Source: Phycisphaeraceae bacterium (GTDB lineage: Bacteria; Planctomycetota; Phycisphaerae; Phycisphaerales; UBA1924). Taken from it: DNA of 64,000 bases. Shown here in pieces: positions 10,161 to 19,359 of this stretch. The notes under the pieces were generated by a model, which was not told where the DNA came from, made no database searches, and saw only the letters and a program-made list of their open reading frames with translations. The stretch's first letter is position 1; the number at the start of each line of letters is the position of its first letter. The translations under genes and the position numbers were made by a program. Location of the stretch: contig JAHBXL010000007.1 in the NCBI GenBank assembly GCA_019636495.1, positions 124,001 to 188,000 on the forward strand, in the 5' to 3' direction.

Positions 10161-10840
10161 CCAAGAAACTCCACGATCTCCTCCAGCGGCTTTCGCGTGA
10201 TGTCGGGCACCACGCAGCCGGGCGCGGGGTAGCCGACGGGGATGAGCAGGAAGGGCCGCTCGTGCGCGGGGCGCTCGAGAATCTCTGCGAGAAACTTCAT
10301 CGGGCTGGGCGTGTGCGTGAGCGCGACCAGGCCGGCGTGGTGCACCGCACACAGCAGCATGCCCACGGCGATGCCGACGCTCTCGTTCACGTAGTAGGTC
10401 TGGCCGCCATCATCATCGTGCGCGAGTTTGAAGACCACGATCAGCCACGGCGCGACCTCAAGAAAGCCCTTGTCGGGCGTGGTGTCGAAGGGTTCGAGGT
10501 CCTTGAGCCACTGGGCGTTGGCCTTGCGCGAGTAGAACTCGCGCTCCTCGGCCTCGGCGCCCTCGCGAATCTTTTTCTTGAGCGCGGGGTCGCTGACGCA
10601 CACGAAGCGCCAGGGCTGCTTGTTGGCTCCGCTGGGCGCGGTGCCGGCGGCGCGGCAGGCCCACTCGATGGTCTCGCGCGAGACCGGGGTGTCCGCAAAG
10701 AACCGGACGCTGCGGCGCAGGTTCATCACCTCGTAAAACCTTCGCGCGGCCGCCGCGGCGGGCAAGCCCGGATCAAACGGCCGGTGCGGCACGTGCGGGC
10801 GGCGGGGCGAAGGCGGGGGTATGGGGTCGGGCGTGGTCAT
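10157..10840 (-). CDS. nitroreductase family flavoprotein (IYD/BluB-like)
   Basis: This 227-residue protein carries the FMN-binding nitroreductase pattern. Residues 41-75 contain NLRRSVRFFADTPVSRETIE and the signature APSGANKQPWRFV typical of the iodotyrosine-deiodinase-like branch. ESVGIAVGMLLCAVHHAGL and a late IPVGYPAPGC form the rest of the fold. Members are homodimeric FMN enzymes that reduce or dehalogenate aromatics with NAD(P)H; the substrate here is unknown. The first 30 residues are Pro-rich and may be disordered. The chosen ATG is at 10838-10840, with only a weak upstream GAGCGG. Confidence 0.85.
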   Translation of the reverse strand: MTTPDPIPPPSPRRPHVPHRPFDPGLPAAAAARRFYEVMNLRRSVRFFADTPVSRETIEWACRAAGTAPSGANKQPWRFVCVSDPALKKKIREGAEAEEREFYSRKANAQWLKDLEPFDTTPDKGFLEVAPWLIVVFKLAHDDDGGQTYYVNESVGIAVGMLLCAVHHAGLVALTHTPSPMKFLAEILERPAHERPFLLIPVGYPAPGCVVPDITRKPLEEIVEFLG

Positions 10841-10987
10841 GGTGTTTGGATGCCGCTCGGGCAGAGAAATGTGAACTGCGGGCACACGGGGCGGGGTCGG
10901 TGGTGTCGATCATGCATGGGCGGGGGGACTGGTTGCCCACATTCTCCGCCGCGGGCGTGCGGCGGCAGCGTATCAGGAGTTGCAGCG

Positions 10988-12097
10988 ATGGACACGACGA
11001 TCAGAGGTCTGCGGGTTGTCTGGAGCGCGGTTCTCGGGGCGGCGGTGGTTTCGGCTGTCGCCGCGGCGGCCAACGCGCAGCCCGCGGGGGCGGGGGCGGC
11101 CGCGCCGAAGGTCGCGCCGCGCGACCGCAACGCCGCGCTGGAATACATGACGCTGCACGAGCAGATGGACAAGGACATGAGCGCGCTGGTCTCGGAGGAG
11201 TGGCGGCCCAACGACGCGGACTGGGTCCCCAGCGAGAAACTGTCGCTGATGCTCGAGGACAACCAGCGTCTGGTCAGGCGGATCATGGAAGCCTCGCGCC
11301 TTCCGACCTACGACATGCAACTGCGATACGAGGAGGGCTTTTCGCTTGTGGTGCCGCATCTTGGGCACATCCGGCAGTTCACGCGGGTGCTCGTGACCGA
11401 TGCGCGCCGGCTGGCTCTGGCCGGTCGCGGCGAGGAAGCGGTCGAGCGGCTCACGGCGGTTCTGCGGATGTCGAGGCACGTGATCGACGACCGCATCCTG
11501 ATCTCATCGCTGGTCGCCGTGGCGGTTGTCTCTGCGTCGCACAAGCAGGCCGAGCACCTGGCGACCGAGGGCCTGCTGGGCGATCGCGGCCGGCGCGAGT
11601 ACATCCGCGCGGCGAAGGCGCTGCTGACCGATGACCCGTTCGGTGTTGCGCGGTGCCTGGCGGTGGAGCGCACCATGGCGAGGCAGACGATCCAGCCCTT
11701 TGTCGAGGGCAAGGGCAACCTGGCCGGCAGGGAACTGGCCGCGCAACTCCGCAGGCTGCAACTCTCCGGCGAGGGCGTGAAGGCGGTGTCGGGGATGACG
11801 GAGGAAGAAGCGCAGGCGCAGGTGGACCTGATGGACCGCTACTACGCCGCGCTTCTGGCAGCGTGGGGCAAGAGCGACACGCCGACCCGTCTGGCAGACC
11901 TGGACAAGCGTCTGCAGGCCGGGGACTTCGGCGTGCTGATGAAGGAGATCGGGCCCGCGCTGTCGCGGGCGCACGTGAGTGTTGAGAGGGCCATCAATGA
12001 GACGAGGGCGATCATCGCGCTGCTGGTGGCCGCGGGCGAGCCCGCGCCCGAGGAAGACGACGAGCACGCCGAACAGGACCACACCGGCGAGCAGTGA
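10988..12097 (+). CDS. secreted hypothetical protein
   Basis: The 369-residue protein has a signal peptide ending near ANAQP (about residue 31), then a predominantly alpha-helical body with Arg/Glu-rich helices such as DARRLALAGRGEEAVERL. It ends in an acidic tail rich in Glu and Asp. AGGAG lies eight bases before the ATG. The helix periodicity and the phrase GRGEEAVERLTAVLRMSRHV suggest a TPR-like scaffold, but I do not recognise a family. It is followed by a strong hairpin at 12137-12165 and then the sigma-factor gene. Confidence 0.7.
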   Translation: MDTTIRGLRVVWSAVLGAAVVSAVAAAANAQPAGAGAAAPKVAPRDRNAALEYMTLHEQMDKDMSALVSEEWRPNDADWVPSEKLSLMLEDNQRLVRRIMEASRLPTYDMQLRYEEGFSLVVPHLGHIRQFTRVLVTDARRLALAGRGEEAVERLTAVLRMSRHVIDDRILISSLVAVAVVSASHKQAEHLATEGLLGDRGRREYIRAAKALLTDDPFGVARCLAVERTMARQTIQPFVEGKGNLAGRELAAQLRRLQLSGEGVKAVSGMTEEEAQAQVDLMDRYYAALLAAWGKSDTPTRLADLDKRLQAGDFGVLMKEIGPALSRAHVSVERAINETRAIIALLVAAGEPAPEEDDEHAEQDHTGEQ

Positions 12098-12136
12098 CCG
12101 ACGATGAAGCGCACGTCCCCATGATCCACGCCACGG

Positions 12137-12165
12137 GGGTCGCGGCCGATGGTCGGCCGCGGCCC
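12137..12165 (+). terminator. putative hairpin terminator
   Basis: A 13-bp stem with one G-T pair and a TGG loop lies 40 bases after the stop of the secreted protein. There is no long T tract after it, so termination efficiency is uncertain. Confidence 0.5.
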
Positions 12166-12245
12166 TTCGTCAGTTGGCACAAACCGCCGCGACCGCGGCG
12201 ACGAACAGTCTTGTGCGGGAGCGAGCCCGCCCCCGGTTCCACGGC

Positions 12246-12887
12246 ATGAACGACGATGACCGCCAGTTGCTGATCCGGACCCGTCGCGGCGACCAGGCCG
12301 CGGCGAGGTCGCTCTGGCACCGGCACGCGCCGCGTCTGGTCGCGTATGCCGCGACGGTGATACGGGGCACGGGCAACCGCGACGACGCGGAGGACACGGT
12401 GCAGGCGGTGTTCTGCCGCGTCATGGCCCTCGACCCGCGTGAGATCGGCGCTGTGCTGGACCCCGGAGCGTGGCTGGCACAACTCACGCGGCGGTCCGCG
12501 CTGAACTGGGTTCGCAGCGCGCGGCGCGCGAGCGCGCGGGTGGCGCGAGTTGCCGATGGCATGCGCGGCGCGAGGGGCGCGGCGGGCGAACGCGGCGGTG
12601 CGAGCGAACATGCCGCGATGGGACAAGCGGTGGATTCGCTCCCTGCGCGGCTGCGCGAGGTGGTGGTGCTGCGGCACATCGCGGGGTTGACGTTTGACCA
12701 GATCGAGACGGCGACGGGCGTGAACCGCAACACCGCCGCAGCGCGGTACCGGGTGGCAGTTGAGCGGCTTCGCGCCGCGCTTTTGGCGGGGGGTGCGGCG
12801 GGGGGCGGGTTGGGGGGCGACGGTGCGGCCGCGGGCGCGGCGGGCGGTACGAGTTCGCATCGACAGAGGATGGTGCAGCATGTCTGA
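12246..12887 (+). CDS. ECF-type RNA polymerase sigma factor
   Basis: The 213-residue protein has sigma region 2 (ARSLWHRHAPRLVAYAATVI and DDAEDTVQAVFCRVM) and region 4 (LPARLREVVVLRHIAGLTFD, then IETATGVNRNTAAARYRVAVERL). The C-terminus is extended by a Gly-rich tail encoded by G runs (12785-12830). It should direct RNA polymerase to a small regulon. Its stop overlaps the start of the next gene by eight bases, the usual arrangement for a sigma/anti-sigma pair. The ATG at 12246 has a weak ribosome site. Confidence 0.9.
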   Translation: MNDDDRQLLIRTRRGDQAAARSLWHRHAPRLVAYAATVIRGTGNRDDAEDTVQAVFCRVMALDPREIGAVLDPGAWLAQLTRRSALNWVRSARRASARVARVADGMRGARGAAGERGGASEHAAMGQAVDSLPARLREVVVLRHIAGLTFDQIETATGVNRNTAAARYRVAVERLRAALLAGGAAGGGLGGDGAAAGAAGGTSSHRQRMVQHV

Positions 12888-13353
12888 GCGGAACACGGGA
12901 CGAACGGATGGCGGGGAAGACGTGATCTCGCGGCTGGAGTCCTGGGGCCAGCATGAGCGTGCGCGGCTGGTCGCGCCGCCCGATGCGTATGTGCGGAGCG
13001 TTCGCGCTGCGCGCGGGCCGCGTCAGATGCGGCGCGTGGTCGAGGGCCTTGCGCTCGCCGCGGCGGTCGCGCTGGTGGCGTATGTCGCGATGCGTCCAAG
13101 CCCGGCGCCGCCGCCGCGGCAGGAGCAGTTGGCGGATCGGCCCCGCCTGCCCGCGCCGCCGGACCATGGCGCGGTGGCCGTTGTTTCGCGCGAGGATGGT
13201 CCGCCGACGGTCGCGGGGCTGACGCGCCGGGCCATCGAGAGCGGCGCGCTGGACTGGCCGGAGGCAGCTCGCACGCGCATTGCGCCGGCGGAACCGGCCC
13301 GCGCGGCGGATGCCTATTGCGCGGGGTGCGTGGAGGAGTTGACGAGACTGTGA
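12880..13353 (+). CDS. putative membrane anti-sigma factor
   Basis: This 157-residue protein has a charged cytosolic N-terminus (about 55 residues), one transmembrane helix (GLALAAAVALVAYVAMRP, about 60-77), and a Pro-rich extracytoplasmic tail with a late CAGC. It overlaps the ECF sigma gene by eight bases and is preceded by GAGG. Topology and position are those of an anti-sigma factor that sequesters its sigma at the membrane. The classical HxxxCxxC zinc motif is missing, so the call rests on context. Confidence 0.6.
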   Translation: MSERNTGRTDGGEDVISRLESWGQHERARLVAPPDAYVRSVRAARGPRQMRRVVEGLALAAAVALVAYVAMRPSPAPPPRQEQLADRPRLPAPPDHGAVAVVSREDGPPTVAGLTRRAIESGALDWPEAARTRIAPAEPARAADAYCAGCVEELTRL

Positions 13354-13531
13354 AGGGGCGTGAGCGGGCCACGGAGAACGCGGAGGGCACGGAGGGGAAG
13401 CCGTGCAGCGGTGTGCGAGACCGGCCCATTTCGCGGGCGGGCTTGCCGTCATGAACGCCGCGTGATCTCCGTGCGCTCCGTTGTGAGAACTCCGTCTCAG
13501 TTTCGGGTCTCTGTGCGCCGCGAGAATCGCC
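13354..13531. repeat. degenerate ACGGAG palindromic repeat
   Basis: The left arm (13369-13395) reads CCACGGAGAACGCGGAGG and the right arm near 13462-13487 contains the opposite-strand version with CTCCGTGCGCTCCG. The pair is less perfect than the element around the GxxExxY gene but of the same type. No gene lies inside. Confidence 0.5.
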
Positions 13532-13960
13532 TCATACCGTCGCGATCACCTTGACCTCGAAGTTGATCGGCGCGTTGCCCGCCTGGGGGAGCGCGGTGAT
13601 GGCGATGGTCGTGCGCGTCGGCTGCGTCGGGCCCGGGGGGAAGTACTCGGCCCAGATGCGGTTGAACGTGGGGAAGTCGCGCTGCATGTCGGTCAGGAAT
13701 ACCTGCACATCGACGATGTTCTCCCACTTGGATCCCGACTCTTCGAGCACGACGCGGACGTTGTCGAAGCACGCTCGAACTTGTGCCTCGATGTCGTAGT
13801 CGATCACTTTCCCCGCGCTATCGAGCCGCACGCCGGGAATGTCTTTGCTGCCGCGGCGGCGCGGGCCGAGGCCTGAGAGAAACACCAAGTCGCCGACGCG
13901 GCGTGCGTGCGGATAGGCCCCGACTGGCTCGGCGGCTTTGTTGGAGCGGATGTCGGTCAT
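13532..13960 (-). CDS. 2-aminomuconate deaminase (RidA/YjgF family)
   Basis: The 142-residue protein is a RidA-fold member that closely follows the 2-aminomuconate deaminase branch (AmnD/NbaF type). Residues 13-35 read VGAYPHARRVGDLVFLSGLG. KDIPGVRLDSAGKVIDYDIE, VFLTDMQRDFPTFNRIWAEYF and the end INFEVKVIATV also match that branch, as does the length of 142. The enzyme converts 2-aminomuconate to 4-oxalocrotonate and ammonia in the lower kynurenine/2-aminophenol pathway. It lies downstream of the matching semialdehyde dehydrogenase on the same strand, 129 bases apart. Confidence 0.85.
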   Translation of the reverse strand: MTDIRSNKAAEPVGAYPHARRVGDLVFLSGLGPRRRGSKDIPGVRLDSAGKVIDYDIEAQVRACFDNVRVVLEESGSKWENIVDVQVFLTDMQRDFPTFNRIWAEYFPPGPTQPTRTTIAITALPQAGNAPINFEVKVIATV

Positions 13961-14040
13961 GTGGAGTTTCGGTGGAACTCAGAGGAGCAGAGTGAAGGAA
14001 AGCGGCAGTACAGAGAGGCAGCAAGTGAAGGCAGGAACAT

Positions 14041-14063
14041 GAACCACGGAGGACACGGAGTCA
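14041..14063. repeat. single ACGGAG repeat arm
   Basis: AACCACGGAGGACACGGAG lies between the deaminase start and the dehydrogenase stop. It matches the arms of the palindromic elements near 25.9-26.5 kb, but no opposing arm was found here. Confidence 0.5.
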
Positions 14064-14089
14064 GGAAGCGTGGAGAGGTGCTGTCGCGG

Positions 14090-15577
14090 CTAGATTCGGA
14101 TCGTGATGGCTTTGGGTTCGGTGAAGAAGCGCATCGCCTCCTGCCCGCCCTCGCGGCCGACGCCCGACTGCTTCATCCCGCCGAAGGGCGTGCGCAGGTC
14201 GCGGACCATCCAGCAGTTGGCCCACACAACGCCTGCGTTCACCGCTGCGGCGGTGCGGTGGAGGCGCGAGGCATCGCGCGTCCAGATGCTCGCGGCGAGA
14301 CCGTAGGGCGTTGAGTTCGCCAGCGCGATCGCCTGCTCATCGGTGTCGAAGGGCTGGAGCGTGACAACCGGCCCGAAGATCTCCTCCTGCTCGACGGGGC
14401 AGGCGGGGTCGAGGCCAGAGATCACCGTCGGCTGATGGAACAGCCCGCCGCGGCAGCGTTCGGGGAGAGCCGCCGGATCGACGCGTTCGCCGCCGCAGTG
14501 GATGGTGCCGCGCATGGTGCGGGCCTTGTCGATGTACGAGGCGACCTTGTCGAGATGCGGGGCGGAAGTGAGCGCGCCGAACTGCGTCGCCTCGTCGAGC
14601 GGGTCGCCGATCTTCAGCGACTTCGCGCGCTCGATGAGTCCCGTGAGAACCCGCTCGAACACGCCGCGCTGCACCAGGAGCCGCGACCCGCAGAGGCAGA
14701 TCTGGCCCTGGTTGGTGAAGGCGGCACGGGCGGCGGTCGCGATCGCGCCCTGCTCGCCGTTGAGTTCTGCATCATCGAAGATGATGAACGGGTTCTTGCC
14801 GCCGAGTTCGAGGGACAGGCGCTTGAACTTCGGCCCCGCGTGCTCGGCGATCCACTTCCCCACCGCCGTCGAGCCGGTGAAGGAGATGGCGGGCATATCG
14901 TCGTGCATCACCAGCGATGCGCCCGCGCCCGGCCCGCTCCCGTGCACGATGTTCACCACGCCCGCCGGCACGCCCGCCTCGTTGAGCAGGTCGCCCAGCA
15001 GATACGCCGTCATCGGCGTCACCTCGCTGGGCTTGCACACGCACGTGTTCCCGCTCGCGATCGCCGGCGCGATCTTCCACGTCAACAAGTACAGCGGCAG
15101 GTTCCACGGCGAGATCAGCCCCGCCACGCCCCGCGGCCGTCGCAGCGTGTAACTGAACACGCCCCCCGCCCCCCCCCCAACTCCCCCCCACCCCTCGGCA
15201 TCATGAAACTCGCTTGCGCTCTGCGTGCACGCCGCGGCGAAGAAGCGGAAGTTCGTCGCGCACCGCGGGATATCCACGCTGCGCGCCAGCGCGATCGGCT
15301 TGCCGGTGTCGATGCTCTCGGCGCGGGCGAGTCGATCCAGGTCGCGTTCGATCAGATCCGCCAGGCGGTGCATGATCCGCGCGCGCTCCGCCGCGGCGGT
15401 GCCCGCCCACGACGCGAAGGCCGCCCTTGCCGCGGCGACGGCATTGTTGATGTCGTCGGGGCCGGAATCGGGCACGCGCGAGGAGGTGCGTCCGGTCGCT
15501 GGTTCAATGTTGTCGAGATATGCGCCGGTGCGCGGCGGCACGCTTTGCCCGCCGATGAAGTTGGAGAGACTCTCCAT
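14090..15577 (-). CDS. 2-aminomuconic semialdehyde dehydrogenase-type aldehyde dehydrogenase
   Basis: The 495-residue enzyme has the complete ALDH core: PWNLPLYLLTWK, the Rossmann SFTGSTAVGKW, the general-base Glu in LELGGKNP, and the nucleophile Cys in NQGQICLCGSR. The opening NFIGG and YLDNIEPATG, and DIPRCATNFRFFA, match the 2-aminomuconate/2-hydroxymuconate semialdehyde branch (ALDH8A1/AmnC). It would oxidise 2-aminomuconate semialdehyde with NAD, and the deaminase gene downstream supports this. A Gly-rich insertion (GWGGVGGGAGG) encoded by a C-homopolymer at 15161-15196 is unusual and may be a hypermutable tract. Confidence 0.88.
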   Translation of the reverse strand: MESLSNFIGGQSVPPRTGAYLDNIEPATGRTSSRVPDSGPDDINNAVAAARAAFASWAGTAAAERARIMHRLADLIERDLDRLARAESIDTGKPIALARSVDIPRCATNFRFFAAACTQSASEFHDAEGWGGVGGGAGGVFSYTLRRPRGVAGLISPWNLPLYLLTWKIAPAIASGNTCVCKPSEVTPMTAYLLGDLLNEAGVPAGVVNIVHGSGPGAGASLVMHDDMPAISFTGSTAVGKWIAEHAGPKFKRLSLELGGKNPFIIFDDAELNGEQGAIATAARAAFTNQGQICLCGSRLLVQRGVFERVLTGLIERAKSLKIGDPLDEATQFGALTSAPHLDKVASYIDKARTMRGTIHCGGERVDPAALPERCRGGLFHQPTVISGLDPACPVEQEEIFGPVVTLQPFDTDEQAIALANSTPYGLAASIWTRDASRLHRTAAAVNAGVVWANCWMVRDLRTPFGGMKQSGVGREGGQEAMRFFTEPKAITIRI

Positions 15578-15616
15578 GCGGGCAGTCTATGCGGGGGCGG
15601 TCGGGGGGCGGTCCGC

Positions 15617-16915
15617 TCAAGTCGTCCCGGGCATGTGGAACTTCTCGCACAGCGCGCGGACCTCGGCCCGCACCTGCCTGGCCACTTCGTCGCTGCCGCT
15701 GCTGGTCAGCACGCGGTCGATCCACGCGGCGATCTGCGACATGTGACTGGTTTCGAGGCCGCGGGTGGTGATGGCGGGCGTGCCGAGACGCACGCCGCTG
15801 GTGAACTTGGGCGGGCGCGGGTCCTCGGGGATGCCGTTCTTGTTGCAGACCATGCCGGCGCGGCCCAGCCAGTCTTCGGCGTCCTGGCCGGTCAGGTCGG
15901 CGTTCCTGGGCCGCAGGTCGACCAGCATCAGGTGGTTGTCGGTGCCGCCGCTGGTGATGCGGTAGCCCCGCTCGGTCAACGCCGCGGCGAGCGCTTTGGC
16001 ATTGGCGACGACGCGGCGCGCATAGTCCTTGAACTCCGGGCGCAGGGCCTCGCCGAAGGCCACGGCCTTGGCGGCGATGATGTGCATCAGCGGCCCGCCC
16101 TGCACGCCGGGGAAGAGCGCCTTGTTGATCTTCTTGGCCAGGTCATCATCGTTGGTGAGGATCAGCCCGCCGCGCGGGCCGCGGAGCGTCTTGTGCGTGG
16201 TCGTCGTGACCACGTGCGCGTGCGGGAAGGGGCTGGGGTGCGCGCCGCCGGCGACGAGCCCGGCGATGTGCGCGATGTCGGCGACGAGCAGCGCGCCGCA
16301 CTTGTCGGCGATGGCGCGGAAGCGGGCGAAGTCGATCACGCGCGGGTACGCCGAGTAGCCGCACAGCAGCACCCTGGGCCTGTGCTCCATGCACACGCGC
16401 TCGGCCGCGTCGTAGTCGATGCGTTCGAACTCTGCGTGGTCCTTGGCATAATGGAGGGGGTAGTGCACGGGCTTGTAGAAGATGCCGGAGAAGTTGATCT
16501 TCATCCCGTGCGAGAGGTGCCCGCCATCTTTCAGCACCAGCGAGGCGAACGTGTCGCCCGGGGCCATCGTCGCCATGAACGCGCCCATGTTGGCCTGCGC
16601 GCCCGAGTGCGGCTGCACGTTGGCGAACCGGCAACCGAAGAGTTGCTTGGCCCGCTCGATGGCGATGGTCTCGATCTGATCGTGGAACTCGCACCCGCCG
16701 TAATACCGCGCGCCCGGATACCCCTCGGCGTACTTGTTCGTCAGGCACGAGCCCATGGCGTGCATCACCGCGGGCGAGACGTGGTTCTCGCTGGCGATCA
16801 GTTCGAGCGTGTGCTCCTGCCGGTCGGCCTCCCTGGCCATCAGCGCGGCGACATCGGGGTCCTGCCCGCGGAGGAAGTCGTTGATCTTCGCGGCGATCGG
16901 GTCGGCGTTGGACAT
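15617..16915 (-). CDS. glyA: serine hydroxymethyltransferase
   Basis: This 432-residue PLP enzyme interconverts serine and glycine with tetrahydrofolate. Diagnostic segments are [47 protein letters not shown], and the PLP-lysine region [14 protein letters not shown]. Length agrees with bacterial GlyA. The ATG at 16913-16915 has no strong ribosome site. It lies downstream of the outer-membrane-like protein gene on the same strand and upstream of the dehydrogenase. Confidence 0.97.
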   Translation of the reverse strand: MSNADPIAAKINDFLRGQDPDVAALMAREADRQEHTLELIASENHVSPAVMHAMGSCLTNKYAEGYPGARYYGGCEFHDQIETIAIERAKQLFGCRFANVQPHSGAQANMGAFMATMAPGDTFASLVLKDGGHLSHGMKINFSGIFYKPVHYPLHYAKDHAEFERIDYDAAERVCMEHRPRVLLCGYSAYPRVIDFARFRAIADKCGALLVADIAHIAGLVAGGAHPSPFPHAHVVTTTTHKTLRGPRGGLILTNDDDLAKKINKALFPGVQGGPLMHIIAAKAVAFGEALRPEFKDYARRVVANAKALAAALTERGYRITSGGTDNHLMLVDLRPRNADLTGQDAEDWLGRAGMVCNKNGIPEDPRPPKFTSGVRLGTPAITTRGLETSHMSQIAAWIDRVLTSSGSDEVARQVRAEVRALCEKFHMPGTT

Positions 16916-16985
16916 GGCGGATGGTACGGAAGCGGGAAGTCCGAAGCGGGGCTTGGTGCGGGCTCGCTTCGAACCGACGGATTGT

Positions 16986-17927
16986 TCAGAACCTGATGGT
17001 GATTCCCGCGAACACGCCTGCGATGGCTCCGAAGTACTCGAACTCGCCTGCCCCATCCCCATCGCTCAGCGAGAACGCGATCTGCCTCCAGCCGAACTCC
17101 ACACCGATGCCCGGAGTCGGCATCCATCGCACGACGACGCAGAGGTCCAGCGAATACACCGACCGGTCGGACTCGATCCACGCGCCGCCGGTGGCCTGCA
17201 GTTCGATCGCGAACTGTTGCGTGAGCGCGAACTCGGCCCGGATGCCGCCGATCGGCTCGAGGAAGGTCTGGTCGGTGGATGCGGAGGAGCGATCGTCGCG
17301 CGAGCGCAGGTCGATGTCGACATCGTGCAGGCGCACGCCGCCGAGCGCGATCAGCCGCATGCCCGTGTCGGCGGCGTTGGCAGGCGATCTCGACGCCGAG
17401 TCAAAGTCCCACGAGTACACCTGGTACCCGGCGGTCGCCTCGAAGACGGAGTAATCAAACCGGACCGACATCTGCTCGCCCGGCGAGATCTCGACCGAGC
17501 CGGCGCGGAAGGCCGAGTCGGCGATGGTCGCCTCCCGGTCCAGCGAGAACGCACCGGCCGAGAACGCAAAGCGCCAGCGGCCCGCCGCGATGTGCAGTTC
17601 GCCCGCGGGCGAGAGCCGCGGCGTGTCGAGGTTGAGTTGCGAGATGTCGACGGAGTCGCCCGAATCGGTGAACGCGCCCGGGCCGGTGCCCGATGCCGCG
17701 GGCAGTTTGAGTTCGCCCGAGGGCGAGGTCCACCACAGCCGCGGCGACAGGCTGACTTTCCACTCCGGGGGCGGAAGTGGAAAGTCTCGCGGCGGCAACT
17801 GGACCGGATTGGCCTGCGCCGATTCGGAAGGCGGCTGGACATCGGGCTGGGTTGCGCCCTCCGCCGGAATCGGCAGGCACGCCGCCGCGACTGCCGCCAA
17901 CTGCCCGATGCTCAAACCGCTGGCCAT
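16986..17927 (-). CDS. exported beta-barrel-like protein
   Basis: The 313-residue protein has an N-terminal signal-like segment and a Pro-rich linker. A region of alternating beta strands with aromatic girdles follows ([38 protein letters not shown]), closing with [13 protein letters not shown]. The terminal Phe and strand pattern suggest an outer-membrane beta-barrel of about 8-12 strands. AAGGAG lies seven bases upstream of the ATG at 17925-17927. No specific family recognised. Confidence 0.7.
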   Translation of the reverse strand: MASGLSIGQLAAVAAACLPIPAEGATQPDVQPPSESAQANPVQLPPRDFPLPPPEWKVSLSPRLWWTSPSGELKLPAASGTGPGAFTDSGDSVDISQLNLDTPRLSPAGELHIAAGRWRFAFSAGAFSLDREATIADSAFRAGSVEISPGEQMSVRFDYSVFEATAGYQVYSWDFDSASRSPANAADTGMRLIALGGVRLHDVDIDLRSRDDRSSASTDQTFLEPIGGIRAEFALTQQFAIELQATGGAWIESDRSVYSLDLCVVVRWMPTPGIGVEFGWRQIAFSLSDGDGAGEFEYFGAIAGVFAGITIRF

Positions 17928-17969
17928 CGCACGCTCCTTGCGCTTCAATGCGGCGGAGGATACCCGCGC

Positions 17970-18494
17970 TTGGCCCCCGCCCCCAAACCCGACCGAGATG
18001 CCCACAGGCAGGCCCGCGACGCCGCGATACCCGGCGGCGAACAGATCGCGCCCGGGGTGCGCGTGCCCGCGGCCGTGCTGCGGTTCAGTTTCGCGCGCTC
18101 GAGCGGGCCGGGCGGGCAGAACGTGAACAAGGTCTCGACGAAGGCGGAACTGCGCGTGAGTGTCGACGACCTGCCGCTGCCGGCGCGTGTTCGTGCGCGG
18201 CTGCGGCGGCTCGCGGCATCGCGGTATGTGGGCGGGGAGGTGGTCGCCGATGAGACCGGCCGCGAGCATCTGACCGGCGGCGAGGTGGTGCTGGTCTGCG
18301 ATGAGCACCGCTCGCAATCGCGCAACAAGAGCGAGTGCCTGGACCGCCTCCGCGAGTTGATCGTCGCGGCGATGGCCGAGCCGAAGATCCGCCGCGCCAC
18401 GCGCCCGACCCGCGGCAGCACCGAACGGCGCATCGCCGAGAAGAAGTCGCGGGGAGAGATCAAGCGCGGGCGCGCCCGCGGCGGCGAATCCTGA
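17970..18494 (+). CDS. RF-1 domain ribosome rescue factor (ArfB-like)
   Basis: The 174-residue protein contains the peptidyl-tRNA hydrolysis motif as SSGPGGQNVNKVSTKAELR and the basic tail IRRATRPTRGSTERRIAEKK. Together these define the ArfB/YaeJ/ICT1 rescue factors that enter stalled ribosomes lacking mRNA. It would complement trans-translation, whose RNA (ssrA) is also in this window. There is no ATG; a TTG at 17970-17972 gives a plausible N-terminus with AIPGGEQ, while GTG codons at 18057 or 18063 would cut into the conserved domain. The gene is divergent from the beta-barrel gene. Confidence 0.85.
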   Translation: MAPAPKPDRDAHRQARDAAIPGGEQIAPGVRVPAAVLRFSFARSSGPGGQNVNKVSTKAELRVSVDDLPLPARVRARLRRLAASRYVGGEVVADETGREHLTGGEVVLVCDEHRSQSRNKSECLDRLRELIVAAMAEPKIRRATRPTRGSTERRIAEKKSRGEIKRGRARGGES

Positions 18495-18609
18495 GCGCCA
18501 GACCGGGCCGCTTGTCCAACGCTCCCAGCGCATCGGCCGCGACGCTACACTCGCGCCCCGGCGCTGTCCGCGCCGAGCCGCACGACCCGACCATCGGAAC
18601 GGATTCCCG

Positions 18610-19359
18610 ATGCCGACACCCACCGCTTCGTCCCCACCCATGCAGGCCGCCGCGCCCGTGTCCAAGGCCATCAGCAAACCCGCCCGCGCCCCGCACGACG
18701 ACCTGTCGTGGCTGGCGCAGTACCGCGCGCGGTTCGTGGTCTTCGAGGGGCCCGACGGCTCGGGCAAGAGCACGCAGTTCCGCCGTCTGGCCGATACGGC
18801 CAAGGCCCGCGGCATCGCGCTGTGCGAGGTTCGCGAGCCCGGCGGCACGCCCGTGGGCGAGCGCATCCGCGACGTGCTGCTGGCGCGGGTGCAGCCGGGC
18901 ATGGACATGACCCTGCGCTGCGAGATGCTGCTGTACATGGCCAGCCGCGCCGAACTGGTCGAGCGGCGCATCCGACCCGCGCTCAAAGCGGGCGAACTGG
19001 TGCTGGCCGACCGGTTCGTCGCCAGCACGCTGGCCTATCAGGGCGCGGCGGGCGGTCTGACCGGCGCCGACATTTCCGCCGTCGCGCGCGTCGCCACCCA
19101 GAATCTGCAGCCCGACCTGGTGGTCATCTTCGACCTTGACGAGACCGCCGCGGCCAAGCGCCTGAGCCCGCTGCTCGATCGCATGGAAGCCAAGGGCGCG
19201 GCGTTCCACCGCAAGGTCCGGCAGGGGTACCTCGACCTGGCCAAGGGCGACCCTTCGCGCTACGCGACGGTTGATGCGAGCAAGGACGCCGAGACGGTGT
19301 GGCAGAGTCTGTGCGCCACCATGGCCGACCGCGCAGCGCATTTGGCTCCGAAGAGATAA
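18610..19359 (+). CDS. tmk: thymidylate kinase
   Basis: The 249-residue cytosolic kinase phosphorylates dTMP to dTDP. The P-loop is FEGPDGSGKSTQ (about residues 45-56), followed by REPGGTPVGERIRDVLL and the LADRFVASTLAYQG nucleoside-binding segment. Usual length is about 210; the additional 40 residues at the N-terminus are Ala/Pro-rich, and internal starts are possible. No strong ribosome site is seen at the ATG at 18610. Confidence 0.95.
   Translation: MPTPTASSPPMQAAAPVSKAISKPARAPHDDLSWLAQYRARFVVFEGPDGSGKSTQFRRLADTAKARGIALCEVREPGGTPVGERIRDVLLARVQPGMDMTLRCEMLLYMASRAELVERRIRPALKAGELVLADRFVASTLAYQGAAGGLTGADISAVARVATQNLQPDLVVIFDLDETAAAKRLSPLLDRMEAKGAAFHRKVRQGYLDLAKGDPSRYATVDASKDAETVWQSLCATMADRAAHLAPKR

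Noticed and set aside
16734-17969. Long + strand extension upstream of the ArfB-like gene
   Set aside because: It is antisense to glyA and to the beta-barrel gene; only the last 175 codons show the RF-1 domain.
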